Both the position numbers and the translations under genes were made by a program. Positions 38,083 through 48,337 of a stretch of 64,000 nucleotides of DNA are shown piece by piece (the first letter of the stretch is position 1; the number at the start of each line of letters is the position of its first letter). The stretch comes from Alphaproteobacteria bacterium (GTDB taxonomy: Bacteria > Pseudomonadota > Alphaproteobacteria > Rhizobiales > OSC116): contig NVQL02000076.1 in NCBI GenBank assembly GCA_002400495.2, positions 1 to 64,000 on the forward strand. Direction: 5' to 3'. The notes beneath the pieces are model-generated. The model worked only from the letters and a program-made list of their open reading frames with translations, did no database searches and was not told where the DNA came from.

Positions 38083-38946
38083 ATGATACCAGGTAGTTTT
38101 GAATACCATAGACCACCGACAATTAGTGACGCCGTAGGCTTGCTTGTTTCGTTTGGTGATGATGCACTCATATTGGCGGGAGGTCACAGCCTCATCCCGA
38201 TGATGAAATTGCGCATGGCAGTGCCAGAATATTTAATTGATTTGCAAGACATTAGTTCGCTTAAGTCTATTTCGGTTGAAGGCGACCAAATAACACTTGG
38301 TGCCATGGTGACGCAGGCTGAGCTGATTGCCTCTAGCGCACTTAGCGAAAAATGCCCTATATTACAAACCACATCTTTGCAAATTGCTGACCCGCAAATT
38401 CGTAATGTTGGCACTATTGGTGGCAATGTTGCCAATGGCGACCCTGGCAATGATATGCCTGCGGTTATGCAATTGTTGGATGCCACTTATACACTGGTTG
38501 GGCCAAATGGTGAACGTGATGTGAAAGCTCGTGATTTTTATGAAACGGCTTATTTTACTGAACGTGCCGATGACGAAATTTTAACGGCGATTAAATTTAC
38601 CGCACCCGCTGCGGGACATGGCTCTGCCTATGAAAAGCAAAAGCGTAAAATTGGTGATTATGCCACGGCTGCGGCTGGCGTTGTGCTCACTATGGCAGAT
38701 GGCATTTGCACTTCGGCTTCGATCGGGCTTACTAATGTTGCTGATACGCCGCTTTGGGCTGAGGCTTCGGCCGCGGCTTTGGTGGGTACGTCAGTTGATG
38801 AGCCAGCTATAAAAGCGGCTATGGACGCGGCGAAAGCGATTGCTGACCCTGCTCAAGATAGTCGTGGACCGCGTGAGTTCCGCATTCATGTCACGGGCAT
38901 TATGGTGCAACGTGCCATTCAGCAAGCTGTTAAAAACGCCCAATAA
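38083..38946 (+). CDS. coxM: Aerobic CO dehydrogenase medium (FAD) subunit
   Basis: [44 protein letters not shown]. Confidence 0.94.
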   Translation: MIPGSFEYHRPPTISDAVGLLVSFGDDALILAGGHSLIPMMKLRMAVPEYLIDLQDISSLKSISVEGDQITLGAMVTQAELIASSALSEKCPILQTTSLQIADPQIRNVGTIGGNVANGDPGNDMPAVMQLLDATYTLVGPNGERDVKARDFYETAYFTERADDEILTAIKFTAPAAGHGSAYEKQKRKIGDYATAAAGVVLTMADGICTSASIGLTNVADTPLWAEASAAALVGTSVDEPAIKAAMDAAKAIADPAQDSRGPREFRIHVTGIMVQRAIQQAVKNAQ

Positions 38947-38971
38947 TATAACCCCACAAAGGTTTGAGAAA

Positions 38972-39463
38972 ATGCAAAAATTAGATATTAAAATGAATAT
39001 CAATGGTGCAGATGTCGAGGTAAATGTCGATTCGCGCACTTTGCTTATTCATATATTAAGAGAAGAGTTAAATATAACAGGCCCGCATATTGGTTGTGAC
39101 ACTACCCATTGCGGTGCGTGTACGGTTGATCTTGATGGTAAATCGGTTAAAGCCTGTACAATATTTGCGGGTCAAGCCAATGGCACGACCATCAAAACTA
39201 TCGAAGGTATGGCCAATGCAGATGGCACATTACATGCGTTGCAGGCTGCTTTTAAAGACAATCATGGTTTGCAATGTGGGTTTTGTACCCCCGGTATGAT
39301 TGTTCGGGCTTATCGTCTGTTGAAAGAAAATCCGAACCCGACTGAAACTGAAATTCGCTATGGAATTTCGGGCAATCTTTGCCGATGCACGGGTTATCAA
39401 AATATTGTCAAATCGATTCAGGTTGCCGCAACTGAATTGTCCCAACAGGAGGCAGCAGAATAA
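38972..39463 (+). CDS. coxS: Aerobic CO dehydrogenase small (2Fe-2S) subunit
   Basis: [74 protein letters not shown]; start set to ATG 38972. Confidence 0.95.
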   Translation: MQKLDIKMNINGADVEVNVDSRTLLIHILREELNITGPHIGCDTTHCGACTVDLDGKSVKACTIFAGQANGTTIKTIEGMANADGTLHALQAAFKDNHGLQCGFCTPGMIVRAYRLLKENPNPTETEIRYGISGNLCRCTGYQNIVKSIQVAATELSQQEAAE

Positions 39464-39464
39464 T

Positions 39465-41888
39465 ATGAATGAACAAGCTCCGATTTCGCGCGATGAACGC
39501 GTTAAAAAATTAGAAGGCCTTGGCAGTTCTCGCAAACGGGTTGAAGATGTACGCTTTACCCAAGGCGCAGGCAACTATGTTGATGACATTAAATTGGATG
39601 GCATGTTGTTTGGTGATTTTGTCCGCAGTCCTTATGGTCATGCGCGCATTAAGTCTATTAATACTGAAGCGGCGCTGGCCGTGCCGGGTGTGCTGGCGGT
39701 GATAACCGCTGCTGATTTAAAGCCACTTAATTTGCATTATATGCCGACGTTAGCGGGCGATGTGCAAGCTGTGTTGGCGGAAGAAAAAGTGTTATTCCAA
39801 GGCCAAGAAGTGGCTTTTGTGGTGGCGACAGACAGATATGCCGCTGCTGATGGTGTTGAACTGGTTGAAGTTGATTATGACGAACTTCCAGTGATTAATG
39901 ACGCCTTTAAAGCCATGGATGATGACGCGCCTGTATTGCGCGAAGACATTCAAGACAAAATGGAAGGCGCCCACGGCACACGTAAACATCACAACCATAT
40001 TTTCAATTGGCAAGAAGGTGACAAAGAGGGCACAGAAAAAGCCCTAGCCGAAGCTGATGTTGTGGTTGAGGAGATGATCACTTATCACCGTGTGCATCCT
40101 TGCCCGCTTGAAACTTGTGGCTCGGTTGCATCGATGGATCCAATCACTGGCAAACTTACCGTTTGGGGTACTTTTCAAGCGCCGCATGTGGTACGGACTG
40201 TTGCCGCGTTAATTACCGACATTCCAGAACATAAAATCCGCATTATTTCGCCTGATATTGGTGGCGGGTTCGGTAATAAAGTTGGGGTTTATCCCGGTTA
40301 TATTTGCTCAATTGTTGCGTCAATCGTTACGGGCAAGCCTGTTAAGTGGGTTGAAGACCGCATTGAGAATTTAATGGCTACGGCTTTTGCGCGTGATTAT
40401 CATATGACGGGTAAATTATCTGCGACTAAAGATGGTAAAATTACGGGTTTATCGGCACATGTGTTGGCTGATCATGGTGCGTTTGATGCTTGTGCTGATC
40501 CTACAAAATTCCCTGCTGGTTTCTTTCACATTGTGACAGGTTCTTATGATATTCCTGTGGCTCATGTGTCGGTTGATGGTGTTTATACCAATAAAGCGCC
40601 GGGTGGTGTGGCTTATCGTTGCTCGTTTAGGGTGACCGAGGCGGCTTATTTGATTGAGCGGATGATTGATATTTTGGCACGTAAGTTAGATATGGACCCT
40701 GCTGAAATTCGGATGAAGAATTTCATTAAGAAAGAACAATTTCCGTATAATTCTGCATTGGGTTGGGAATATGATTCTGGCGATTATCACACTGCATTAG
40801 AGCAAGCTTTAAAAGCTGTGAATTATGATGATTTACGGGCTGAACAAACTGAAAATCGTGCTGCATTTGAGCGCGGCGAAACCCGCAGCCTGATGGGCAT
40901 TGGTGTGGCATTCTTTACTGAGATTGTTGGCGCTGGCCCGGTGAAAAATTGTGACATTCTTGGCCTTGGTATGTTTGACTCGTGCGAAATCCGTATTCAC
41001 CCAACTGGCTCAGCCACTGTTCGACTTGGTACGATTAGCCAAGGGCAGGGTCATGCGACGACCTTTGCGCAGATTGTGGCATCGGAAATTGGCATTCCTG
41101 CTGAAGCCATTACGTTGGAAGAGGGTGATACTGACACCGCGCCTTACGGCCTTGGTACATATGGTTCGCGTTCAACCCCTGTGGCTGGTGCTGCGACCGC
41201 GATGGCGGCGCGTAAAATTCGCGCCAAAGCGCAAATGATTGCCGCCTATATGCTTGAAGTGCATGAAGGTGACTTAGAATGGGACATTGATCGTTTCCAA
41301 GTTAAGGGCAATCCTGAGCTGCACAAAACCATGGTGGAAATTGCTTTTGCTGCATACAGCTTGGCCGTTCCTGGCTTAGAACCTGGTTTAGAAGCCGTGT
41401 CTTATTATGACCCGCCAAATATGACTTATCCATTTGGTGCTTATATTAGTGTCGTCGATATTGATGTTGATACGGGCGTTGCCGATGTGCGGAAATTCTA
41501 TGCACTTGATGATTGCGGTACGCGCATCAACCCAATGGTGATTGAAGGCCAAATTCATGGCGGTCTGACTGAAGCGTTGGCCATAGTGATGGGGCAAGAC
41601 ATTAGCTATGACAAGCATGGCAACATCACTGGCGGTAGCTTGATGGATTTCTTCCTGCCGACTGCGGTTGAAACACCGACTTGGGAAACTGACTTTACCG
41701 TCACCCCGAGCCCGCATCACCCAATTGGTGCCAAAGGCGTTGGTGAAAGCCCCAATGTTGGCGGTGTGCCCGCGCTGTCAAACGCGGTGCATGATGCTTT
41801 TGCGCATAAAGGACTGACGCATACCCAAATGCCGCATGACCATTGGCGTGTTTGGAAAACAGCTCAAAGCTTAGGCCTTACTGGGTAA
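39465..41888 (+). CDS. coxL: Aerobic CO dehydrogenase large (Mo) subunit, form I
   Basis: Active-site motif AYRCSFR (form I CoxL signature AYxCSFR) in APGGVAYRCSFRVTEAAYLIER; GGGFGNKVGVYPGYICS; GVGESPNVGGVPALSNAVHDAF. Confidence 0.95.
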   Translation: MNEQAPISRDERVKKLEGLGSSRKRVEDVRFTQGAGNYVDDIKLDGMLFGDFVRSPYGHARIKSINTEAALAVPGVLAVITAADLKPLNLHYMPTLAGDVQAVLAEEKVLFQGQEVAFVVATDRYAAADGVELVEVDYDELPVINDAFKAMDDDAPVLREDIQDKMEGAHGTRKHHNHIFNWQEGDKEGTEKALAEADVVVEEMITYHRVHPCPLETCGSVASMDPITGKLTVWGTFQAPHVVRTVAALITDIPEHKIRIISPDIGGGFGNKVGVYPGYICSIVASIVTGKPVKWVEDRIENLMATAFARDYHMTGKLSATKDGKITGLSAHVLADHGAFDACADPTKFPAGFFHIVTGSYDIPVAHVSVDGVYTNKAPGGVAYRCSFRVTEAAYLIERMIDILARKLDMDPAEIRMKNFIKKEQFPYNSALGWEYDSGDYHTALEQALKAVNYDDLRAEQTENRAAFERGETRSLMGIGVAFFTEIVGAGPVKNCDILGLGMFDSCEIRIHPTGSATVRLGTISQGQGHATTFAQIVASEIGIPAEAITLEEGDTDTAPYGLGTYGSRSTPVAGAATAMAARKIRAKAQMIAAYMLEVHEGDLEWDIDRFQVKGNPELHKTMVEIAFAAYSLAVPGLEPGLEAVSYYDPPNMTYPFGAYISVVDIDVDTGVADVRKFYALDDCGTRINPMVIEGQIHGGLTEALAIVMGQDISYDKHGNITGGSLMDFFLPTAVETPTWETDFTVTPSPHHPIGAKGVGESPNVGGVPALSNAVHDAFAHKGLTHTQMPHDHWRVWKTAQSLGLTG

Positions 41889-41900
41889 TATTTAATATTG

Positions 41901-41940
41901 AGCATTGGCCATCTAGTGATGTGGCCAATGCTTAATTTTT
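41901..41940 (+). terminator. Stem-loop with U-rich tail between coxL and coxD
   Basis: AGCATTGGCCA-tctagtgatg-TGGCCAATGCT then taattttttt. Confidence 0.75.
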
Positions 41941-41952
41941 TGGATGATTTAT

Positions 41953-42831
41953 ATGAATGAACTAACTGATCTGCAAGATAAATTGGAGAAGGAAAATTAT
42001 ATTGCGGATGAAAATTTAGCCATTGCATTGAAATTGTCACTCGACCTTAGACGCCCGTTATTGTTAGAAGGCGAGGCGGGAGTTGGCAAAACTGAAATTG
42101 CCAAAATATTAGCCGCTATATTAGATACGAAGTTAATTCGCTTGCAATGTTATGAGGGGTTGGATGCCGCCTCGAGTATTTATGAGTGGAATTATCAAAA
42201 GCAATTATTATCGATCAAAGCCTCTGAAAAATTCAGCACTAATGTTGAAGATATTGAAGGCCATATTTTCTCGAAACAATTTTTAATGGAACGGCCATTG
42301 CTGCAAGCCATTAGTCAAGACAAACCGCCTGTTTTGTTGATTGATGAAATTGACCGTGCGGATATGGAGTTTGAAGCTTATTTGCTCGAAATATTATCTG
42401 ACTTTCAGGTGACCATACCTGAATTGGGCACCATTAAAGCCAAATCTATACCCTATGTGATTTTAACCTCAAATGGCACGCGTGAGCTATCAGATGCATT
42501 GCGCCGCCGCTGCTTGTATTATTATGTCGATTTCCCGACCCAAGAGCAAGAATTGCAAATTATTTTGGCTAAAATGCCAAATATTGGGAGTGATATGGCG
42601 TTGCAAATTGTGAAATTTGTTAAGGCGCTGCGCCAAGAAAATATTGATAAAATACCTGGAATTGCCGAAACGCTAGATTGGGCGGCGGCGCTGTGCAGTT
42701 TAAACATTACTGACCTGCAAGATGATTTAGACAAAATTCAATCAAGCCTCATTTGCTTGTTAAAGACCGAAGTTGATTTAAGATCCATTCAGGTTGAAGT
42801 GACGTCTCGGCTTATTGGTAAGGCAGTGTGA
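41953..42831 (+). CDS. coxD: MoxR-type AAA+ ATPase (CoxD)
   Basis: PLLLEGEAGVGKTEIAKILA Walker A; PVLLIDEIDRADMEFEAYLLEILSDFQVTIPELG Walker B. Confidence 0.92.
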   Translation: MNELTDLQDKLEKENYIADENLAIALKLSLDLRRPLLLEGEAGVGKTEIAKILAAILDTKLIRLQCYEGLDAASSIYEWNYQKQLLSIKASEKFSTNVEDIEGHIFSKQFLMERPLLQAISQDKPPVLLIDEIDRADMEFEAYLLEILSDFQVTIPELGTIKAKSIPYVILTSNGTRELSDALRRRCLYYYVDFPTQEQELQIILAKMPNIGSDMALQIVKFVKALRQENIDKIPGIAETLDWAAALCSLNITDLQDDLDKIQSSLICLLKTEVDLRSIQVEVTSRLIGKAV

Positions 42832-42833
42832 AT

Positions 42834-44018
42834 ATGACCGTTCCTTCAAACCCTATTTTAATTGGCATGGTCGAATTTATTGAGCATTTGAGGTTTAATG
42901 GCTTTGGCTTGGGGGTTTTAGATACGCAGCAGGCTCTAAATAGCATTGTTGATACGCGAGGTAATCTGACTACAGACCGCAATTGTTTAAAAATCTTACT
43001 GACCAAAACGCACGAAGAATGGCTGAGATTTGATGATTTGTTTGAAGCCTATTGGTTTGAACGTGGCAAAGTGAAATCGAAACTTCAAAAAGCTTCGCAA
43101 AAATCACTTCAAGACAATAAGGCCGCAAAAAAGCTATCAAAACCTTGGCAAGATCATCTTGATGGTGAACAAGAAAAAGCTGAGTCTGATATTCCGCAAA
43201 TCGAGGCCACTAAAAAACAAGATTTAGATGGCGAAGCTTCGGGGCGGCTGATTGCGGCTGACAAGAGCGTTTTATTTAAAACTGATTTTCGTCAATTTGT
43301 TGATCCTGTAGAGATTGCCGAAGCTGAGCAATTGGCTTATCGGTTGGCATCGGCCATTCGCAACCGCAAAAGTCGCCGTTATATTAGCCAAAAACGGGGT
43401 CAAAAAATTGATTTAAGACGCACCATTAGAGATAATCTTAAACATGGTGGTGAGATGATTGATTTGCGCATGAAAACCGCGCCAGAAAGGCCGGTTAGAA
43501 TTGTTACCTTGCTTGATGTCTCAGGCTCAATGAAGCATTATAGTCGGTTTTTTCTGCAATTTGTTAAGGGCTTGGTTTGCTCGTGGATGGAAAGCGATGC
43601 TTATCTTTTTCATACTAAATTGGTGCGCATCACGGGGGCGATTAAAAATAAAAACTCGCTCAGAGCCATGACCCAGCTATCACTGCTTTCGCATGGTTTT
43701 GGCGGTGGTACAAAAATTGGCGAAAGCCTTGCGGTGTTTAATGAACATTATGCCAAACAGACGGTGAATAACCGCACTGTGGTGATTATTCTAAGCGATG
43801 GTTATGACATTGGTGCGCCTGAGAAAATGGCGCGTGAACTTAAGCAGCTTAAGCGAAGAAAATGTCGGATTATTTGGTTAAACCCTTTGTTGGGTTGGAA
43901 AAATTATAAGCCTGTCACCGCTGCCATGCAAGCTAGCTTGCCGCATATTGATCATTTTTTTGCTGCCAATACGGCGGCATCCTTGGCTAAGATTGAACCC
44001 TATTTGGCTCGACTGTAA
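42834..44018 (+). CDS. coxE: VWA domain-containing protein (CoxE)
   Basis: VRIVTLLDVSGSMKHYSRFFLQFVKGL MIDAS motif; GGGTKIGESLAVFN; VIILSDGYDIG. Confidence 0.92.
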   Translation: MTVPSNPILIGMVEFIEHLRFNGFGLGVLDTQQALNSIVDTRGNLTTDRNCLKILLTKTHEEWLRFDDLFEAYWFERGKVKSKLQKASQKSLQDNKAAKKLSKPWQDHLDGEQEKAESDIPQIEATKKQDLDGEASGRLIAADKSVLFKTDFRQFVDPVEIAEAEQLAYRLASAIRNRKSRRYISQKRGQKIDLRRTIRDNLKHGGEMIDLRMKTAPERPVRIVTLLDVSGSMKHYSRFFLQFVKGLVCSWMESDAYLFHTKLVRITGAIKNKNSLRAMTQLSLLSHGFGGGTKIGESLAVFNEHYAKQTVNNRTVVIILSDGYDIGAPEKMARELKQLKRRKCRIIWLNPLLGWKNYKPVTAAMQASLPHIDHFFAANTAASLAKIEPYLARL

Positions 44019-44028
44019 GGATAGGAAT

Positions 44029-44838
44029 ATGACAACTACACAAAAAATATTAAATCTCATTGAACAATTACGGCAGCAATCCAAGAGTTTTTGTATCGCC
44101 ACGGTGATTAATATCTCTGGTTCGACAGCCGCTGTGGTTGGCACAAAAGCGGTTATCACTGAGGATGGTGAAATGCACGGGTTTATTGGTGGTGGTTGTG
44201 TGACGGGGGCGGTCAAACGCAATGCCTTGGAATGTTTAGAAAGCGGCACGCCTAAGCTCATTCGGGTTGCGCCTAAAGATAAGCAAAGCTTGGATGACGA
44301 GTTAAGCGATATGCAGTTATTTGTCTCGCATTGTGCCAGCGGTGGGACAACTGATTTCTTTTTAGAACCCATGAGTGCCAGACAAAGATTATTCATTTGC
44401 GGCGCGTCGCCAATTGCGCAATCATTGCTTAATTTTGCTAAGGATCTTGGCCGTAGGGTTGTTGTCATTGCTGCACAAGATGATCAGGCTAAAATTGTTG
44501 GGGCTGATGAATATTATGAGGATTATGAATTTGACCGATGGCAGGTTACTGCTGAAGATTCAATTGTCATTGCCACGCAAGGCAAGCAAGATTTAAAAGC
44601 TCTGCTTGCCACGCTGCACAGTTCGGCAGGTTATAAAGCTATGATTTGTAGCACTAAAAAGCTGGTGAGTTTGAAGCAGAAAGTTTTGGCTGAAACTGAT
44701 GATGATAAAGCTTTATTCTCAAATTTATATGCGCCAGCGGGGTTGGATATTGGAGCGGTTTCACCAGAGGAAATAGCGCTGGCAATCATGAGCGAAATGG
44801 TGGCACACTATCGGAAAACTGCGGGGGATGGAGCATGA
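44029..44838 (+). CDS. coxF: XdhC/CoxI family protein (CoxF-like)
   Basis: FCIATVINISGSTAAVVGTKAVITEDGEMHGFIGGGCVTGAVKRNALECLESG; FICGASPIAQSL. Confidence 0.85.
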   Translation: MTTTQKILNLIEQLRQQSKSFCIATVINISGSTAAVVGTKAVITEDGEMHGFIGGGCVTGAVKRNALECLESGTPKLIRVAPKDKQSLDDELSDMQLFVSHCASGGTTDFFLEPMSARQRLFICGASPIAQSLLNFAKDLGRRVVVIAAQDDQAKIVGADEYYEDYEFDRWQVTAEDSIVIATQGKQDLKALLATLHSSAGYKAMICSTKKLVSLKQKVLAETDDDKALFSNLYAPAGLDIGAVSPEEIALAIMSEMVAHYRKTAGDGA

Positions 44839-45464
44839 CAGGACAGCAAACTGGATTGCAAATTATTTTACTCGCGGCGGGGCTTTCACGCCGAATGGGG
44901 CAGGAGAATAAGTTGTTATTGCCCTATTTTGGCAAACCAATTGTGCGCCATGTGGTGGAAACCATCATTCAAGCCAAAATTGGCAAATTGAATATTGTGA
45001 CTGGCTTTGCGGCGGATAAGGTTGAAGAAGCGCTTGCGGGTTTGGATGTCGCATTTATTCATAATTCTGATTTTGAGCAAGGGCAGATGGGCACCGTAAA
45101 GGTAGCATACCAAAATATCGGCAAGCCAAATGACGATGTCATGATTGCTTTGGCGGACATGCCGCAAATTACCAGCTTGGAATATCAGCAACTTGTTGGG
45201 GCCTTTGAGCAGCAACAAAAACAAAAGATTATCATTCCATATTTTGGAGATAAACGTGGCAACCCAATCATAATGCCTGCTAAATTTAATGCAGAGATTG
45301 GCAATGGCTCAATGAATGCGGGCTGTCGCCAACTGACTAAAAAACGACCTGCTGATGTTTGCAAATTTTCTGTTTCAAGCGCCGCTTATATTGCCGATAT
45401 AGACACGCCTGAAGAATATGCCAATGTCGCGGCAAATCAGTACACATTCCCCATATGCTGTTAA
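44835..45464 (+). CDS. MobA-like nucleotidyltransferase (molybdenum cofactor maturation)
   Basis: IILLAAGLSRRMGQENKLLLPYFGKPIVRHV; VMIALADMPQIT; IIPYFGDKRGNPIIMP. Confidence 0.9.
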   Translation: MTGQQTGLQIILLAAGLSRRMGQENKLLLPYFGKPIVRHVVETIIQAKIGKLNIVTGFAADKVEEALAGLDVAFIHNSDFEQGQMGTVKVAYQNIGKPNDDVMIALADMPQITSLEYQQLVGAFEQQQKQKIIIPYFGDKRGNPIIMPAKFNAEIGNGSMNAGCRQLTKKRPADVCKFSVSSAAYIADIDTPEEYANVAANQYTFPICC

Positions 45465-45491
45465 TAAAAATCTAAAATAAGGAAACTAGAT

Positions 45492-46052
45492 ATGGAACTT
45501 AAAGATCAACAAAAAATCAATGCTTCGCGGGCCATTGTTTATGCGGCGTTGAATGATGCTGAAATTTTGCGCCAATGTATTCCTGGTTGCGAGGCCTTGG
45601 AAATGACATCTGAAACTGACATGACCGCGACAGTGGTGCTAAAAGTCGGCCCGGTTAAAGCCAAATTTAAAGGGGTTATAAAACTTTCAAATTTAAATCC
45701 TCCTGTTAGCTACACGCTGACGGGCGAAGGCAAAGGTGGTTCGGCTGGCTCGGTAAAAGGTACAGTCGATGTGAATTTGGAAGAAGATGGCAGTGCGACC
45801 ATTCTTAATTATGAAGTGAGCGCTGTGGTGAGCGGAAAATTTGCTCAATTGGGCGGGCGTTTAATCGATTCAACCTCTAAAAAATTGGCAAGTCAGTTTT
45901 TCAAAAAATTTGGTGAAATTGTTGAAAATAGTGAAGGTTCTGCGGCGCAAATTCCTGCTGAAGTAAAATCAGAGTCTGGTATGAATTGGAAGCCAATTGT
46001 CATTGGCGGCATTGTTATTATTGGTGCGATTATTTATGCCATGTCAAGTTAG
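45492..46052 (+). CDS. coxG: CoxG family SRPBCC protein with C-terminal membrane anchor
   Basis: ASRAIVYAALNDAEILRQCIPGCEALEMTSETDMTATVVLKVGPVKAKFKG; KKLASQFFKKF. Confidence 0.92.
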   Translation: MELKDQQKINASRAIVYAALNDAEILRQCIPGCEALEMTSETDMTATVVLKVGPVKAKFKGVIKLSNLNPPVSYTLTGEGKGGSAGSVKGTVDVNLEEDGSATILNYEVSAVVSGKFAQLGGRLIDSTSKKLASQFFKKFGEIVENSEGSAAQIPAEVKSESGMNWKPIVIGGIVIIGAIIYAMSS

Positions 46053-46055
46053 GTG

Positions 46056-47018
46056 ATGAAATTGTTAGATATTACATATAGTTCCGAACATGAAAATGAA
46101 ATTGGCGCGCCTCACTCTATCATTGAGCAAGTTGGCGCGATGTTAAGAAACCCATCGGCTGCGGTGATGGCAATTATTGTTGGTATTGATGGGCCTGCTT
46201 ATCGCCCTTTGGGCGCGAGCATGGTGTTTTTTGAAGGTGGCAAGCGGCTTGGCAGCTTGTCTTCGGGCTGCATTGAATCTGACCTTACCATTTATGCAAA
46301 AGACGCGTTGGTGGATGGAAAAACCGTGCAATTGCGCTATGGCGAAGGCTCGCGGTTTATTGACATAAGATTGCCTTGTGGTGGTGGTTTAGATATTTTG
46401 TTGATTCCGAAACCTGACATTGAGGCTTTGGAGAAATTACATAGAAATTTACTTTCACGCCAAGAATGCAGCCTTAAGGTGAATGTAAAAACGGGTCAAA
46501 TTGGCTTAGTTGAAACCTGCGAAACCCAATCTATTGGTGATGATTTTTATATAAAATTTATGCCAGAAATTAAATTTTTAGTTTTTGGAAAAGGGCCTGA
46601 GGCCAGTACGTTTGCGAGCTTGGTGAATGTATCAAACTATCAGAATATTCTCTTTTCACCTGATGAAGAAACCATTGAAGTTGCCCAAAATAATGGCTGT
46701 TTTACGCAGCATTTGGTTAGCACTAACATTCCACAAATTGAGCAAGCAGATAAATGGACGGCGATTGTTTTGTTTTTTCATGACCATGATTGGGAACCTG
46801 AGATTATTAAACAAGCCTTTAAAACCGAAGCTTTTTATATCGGTGCGCAAGGCAGTCGGCGCACCAATGAAGCTCGTATTGCGCGTTTGGTAGAGCTTGG
46901 GGCTTCATCTGAAGATTTGGTGCGATTATATGGGCCGATAGGCTTGATAAAATCGGTGAGGGATGCCCGAACCTTAGCGGTTTCGGTGCTTGCAGAAATT
47001 TTGGATTTAGCTATATGA
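46056..47018 (+). CDS. coxI: XdhC/CoxI family protein (CoxI-like)
   Basis: AVMAIIVGIDGPAYRPLGASMVFFEGGKRLGSLSSGCIESDL; YIGAQGSRRTNEARIARL. Confidence 0.85.
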   Translation: MKLLDITYSSEHENEIGAPHSIIEQVGAMLRNPSAAVMAIIVGIDGPAYRPLGASMVFFEGGKRLGSLSSGCIESDLTIYAKDALVDGKTVQLRYGEGSRFIDIRLPCGGGLDILLIPKPDIEALEKLHRNLLSRQECSLKVNVKTGQIGLVETCETQSIGDDFYIKFMPEIKFLVFGKGPEASTFASLVNVSNYQNILFSPDEETIEVAQNNGCFTQHLVSTNIPQIEQADKWTAIVLFFHDHDWEPEIIKQAFKTEAFYIGAQGSRRTNEARIARLVELGASSEDLVRLYGPIGLIKSVRDARTLAVSVLAEILDLAI

Positions 47019-47087
47019 ATTGAGTGCTGACATATATTGGTCATCACAGATGCTATCAAGTGGTTTTAACTTAAATGAGATAGCCAA

Positions 47088-47450
47088 ATGATTCCAAATT
47101 TATTTATATTATATGTAAAAGACCCAATTGTAAGTCAGGTTTTTTATGAAAAGTTGTTTGAATGCAAAGCTGCCACTGCGTTCCCCCCATATGTTGCTTT
47201 TACGTTTGAGAACGGCATTAGCTTGGCTTTATGGTCAATTCATGCTGATAGTTTTGTATCGGGTGGAACGGGTCATAAATCGGAATTTTGTTTTATGTAT
47301 TCGGAAGAAAGTAAAGTGCGTGACACTTATCAAAAATGGAAATACATGGGTGTTGAAATTGAACAAGAACCAATGAAAGCGGCTTTTGGATTGACATTTG
47401 TAGCGCTTGACCTTGATGGACATCGAATTCGAGTTTGTTTGGATAATTGA
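47088..47450 (+). CDS. VOC/glyoxalase family protein
   Basis: NLFILYVKDPIVSQVFYEKLFECKAATAFPPYVAFTFENGISLALW...FVALDLDGHRIRV. Confidence 0.82.
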   Translation: MIPNLFILYVKDPIVSQVFYEKLFECKAATAFPPYVAFTFENGISLALWSIHADSFVSGGTGHKSEFCFMYSEESKVRDTYQKWKYMGVEIEQEPMKAAFGLTFVALDLDGHRIRVCLDN

Positions 47451-47540
47451 TTTATTAAAGTGAGATTTAATCGCTCCATACCAATTTTTATTTAGGCTAT
47501 ATGCATATGCTGAGTTGCTTGACTTTGGCATATGTGTGCT

Positions 47541-47555
47541 TTACTTGACAAGTAA
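47541..47555. promoter_or_regulatory. Perfect odd palindrome upstream of HAD/SIS/GatZ operon
   Basis: TTACTTG-A-CAAGTAA. Confidence 0.45.
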
Positions 47556-47580
47556 CTTGAACTTGCGAAATGTGGCTAAA

Positions 47581-48246
47581 ATGACGATTAAACTTATAAT
47601 TTTTGACTTTGATGGTGTGCTGGTCGACAGTGAATATATTGCAGGACAAGTGACCACCGAAGCGCTACGTAAGTATGGCGTAAAAACCGATTTAGACACC
47701 ACATTAAGACGTTTTGTCGGTATGCATGATACCGTAATGCGCGGGCATTTGGCCGAGGATGTTGGCGAAGCGCATGTTGATGAATTTTTAAATTTAGTTA
47801 AAGAAAACACACACTTGGCTTATCGTGATCAATTAGTGCCACTGCCTGGTGCGGTGGAAATGCTAGCTGAGCTTGATTTGCCGTTGTGTATTGGCTCTAA
47901 TAGTCGGCTTGCTGGCCTTAAAAGCAAATTGGAAATTACCAAATTAAATCGCTTTTTTAGTGAAGATAGGCTTTATGTTGGTTCCATGGTGCCAAAACCC
48001 AAACCTGCGCCCGACCTGTATTTACATGTGGCTGAGCAGCATAATGTATTGCCAGCAGAATGCATAGTGATTGAAGACAGCGCTCATGGCATTAATGCCG
48101 CGGTGGATGCCAAAATGCCAGTTATTGGGTTTTATGGCGCTTCGCATTGTTATGATGGGTATGAGCAAAAGCTAAAGAAGGCTGGCGCTGATATATTGTT
48201 TAATCAGCTTCGTGAGATTCCTAATATAATCAAACAAATGGCTTGA
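47581..48246 (+). CDS. HAD family hydrolase (beta-phosphoglucomutase-like)
   Basis: LIIFDFDGVLVDSEYIAGQVT; IGSNSRLAGLKSKLE; VIEDSAHGINAAVDAKMPVIGF. Confidence 0.92.
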   Translation: MTIKLIIFDFDGVLVDSEYIAGQVTTEALRKYGVKTDLDTTLRRFVGMHDTVMRGHLAEDVGEAHVDEFLNLVKENTHLAYRDQLVPLPGAVEMLAELDLPLCIGSNSRLAGLKSKLEITKLNRFFSEDRLYVGSMVPKPKPAPDLYLHVAEQHNVLPAECIVIEDSAHGINAAVDAKMPVIGFYGASHCYDGYEQKLKKAGADILFNQLREIPNIIKQMA

Positions 48247-48273
48247 ATCGATCAAAAACAATCAAATATGTGA

Positions 48274-48302
48274 TTGACATTGATTTTTTTGCCTCATATA
48301 GT
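48274..48302 (+). promoter_or_regulatory. Sigma70-type promoter
   Basis: TTGACA-17 nt-TATAGT upstream of the SIS gene. Confidence 0.55.
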
Positions 48303-48337
48303 GTCGTTTAACAGCGATAAACTTGTGAGGATTTTGC

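Noticed and set aside
48274-48302. TTGACATTG near the SIS gene as a fourth copy of the salvage-block motif
   Set aside because: No CAAWTG at the 10-nt spacing (the position reads acaatc/caatca); best explained as an ordinary -35/-10 promoter.
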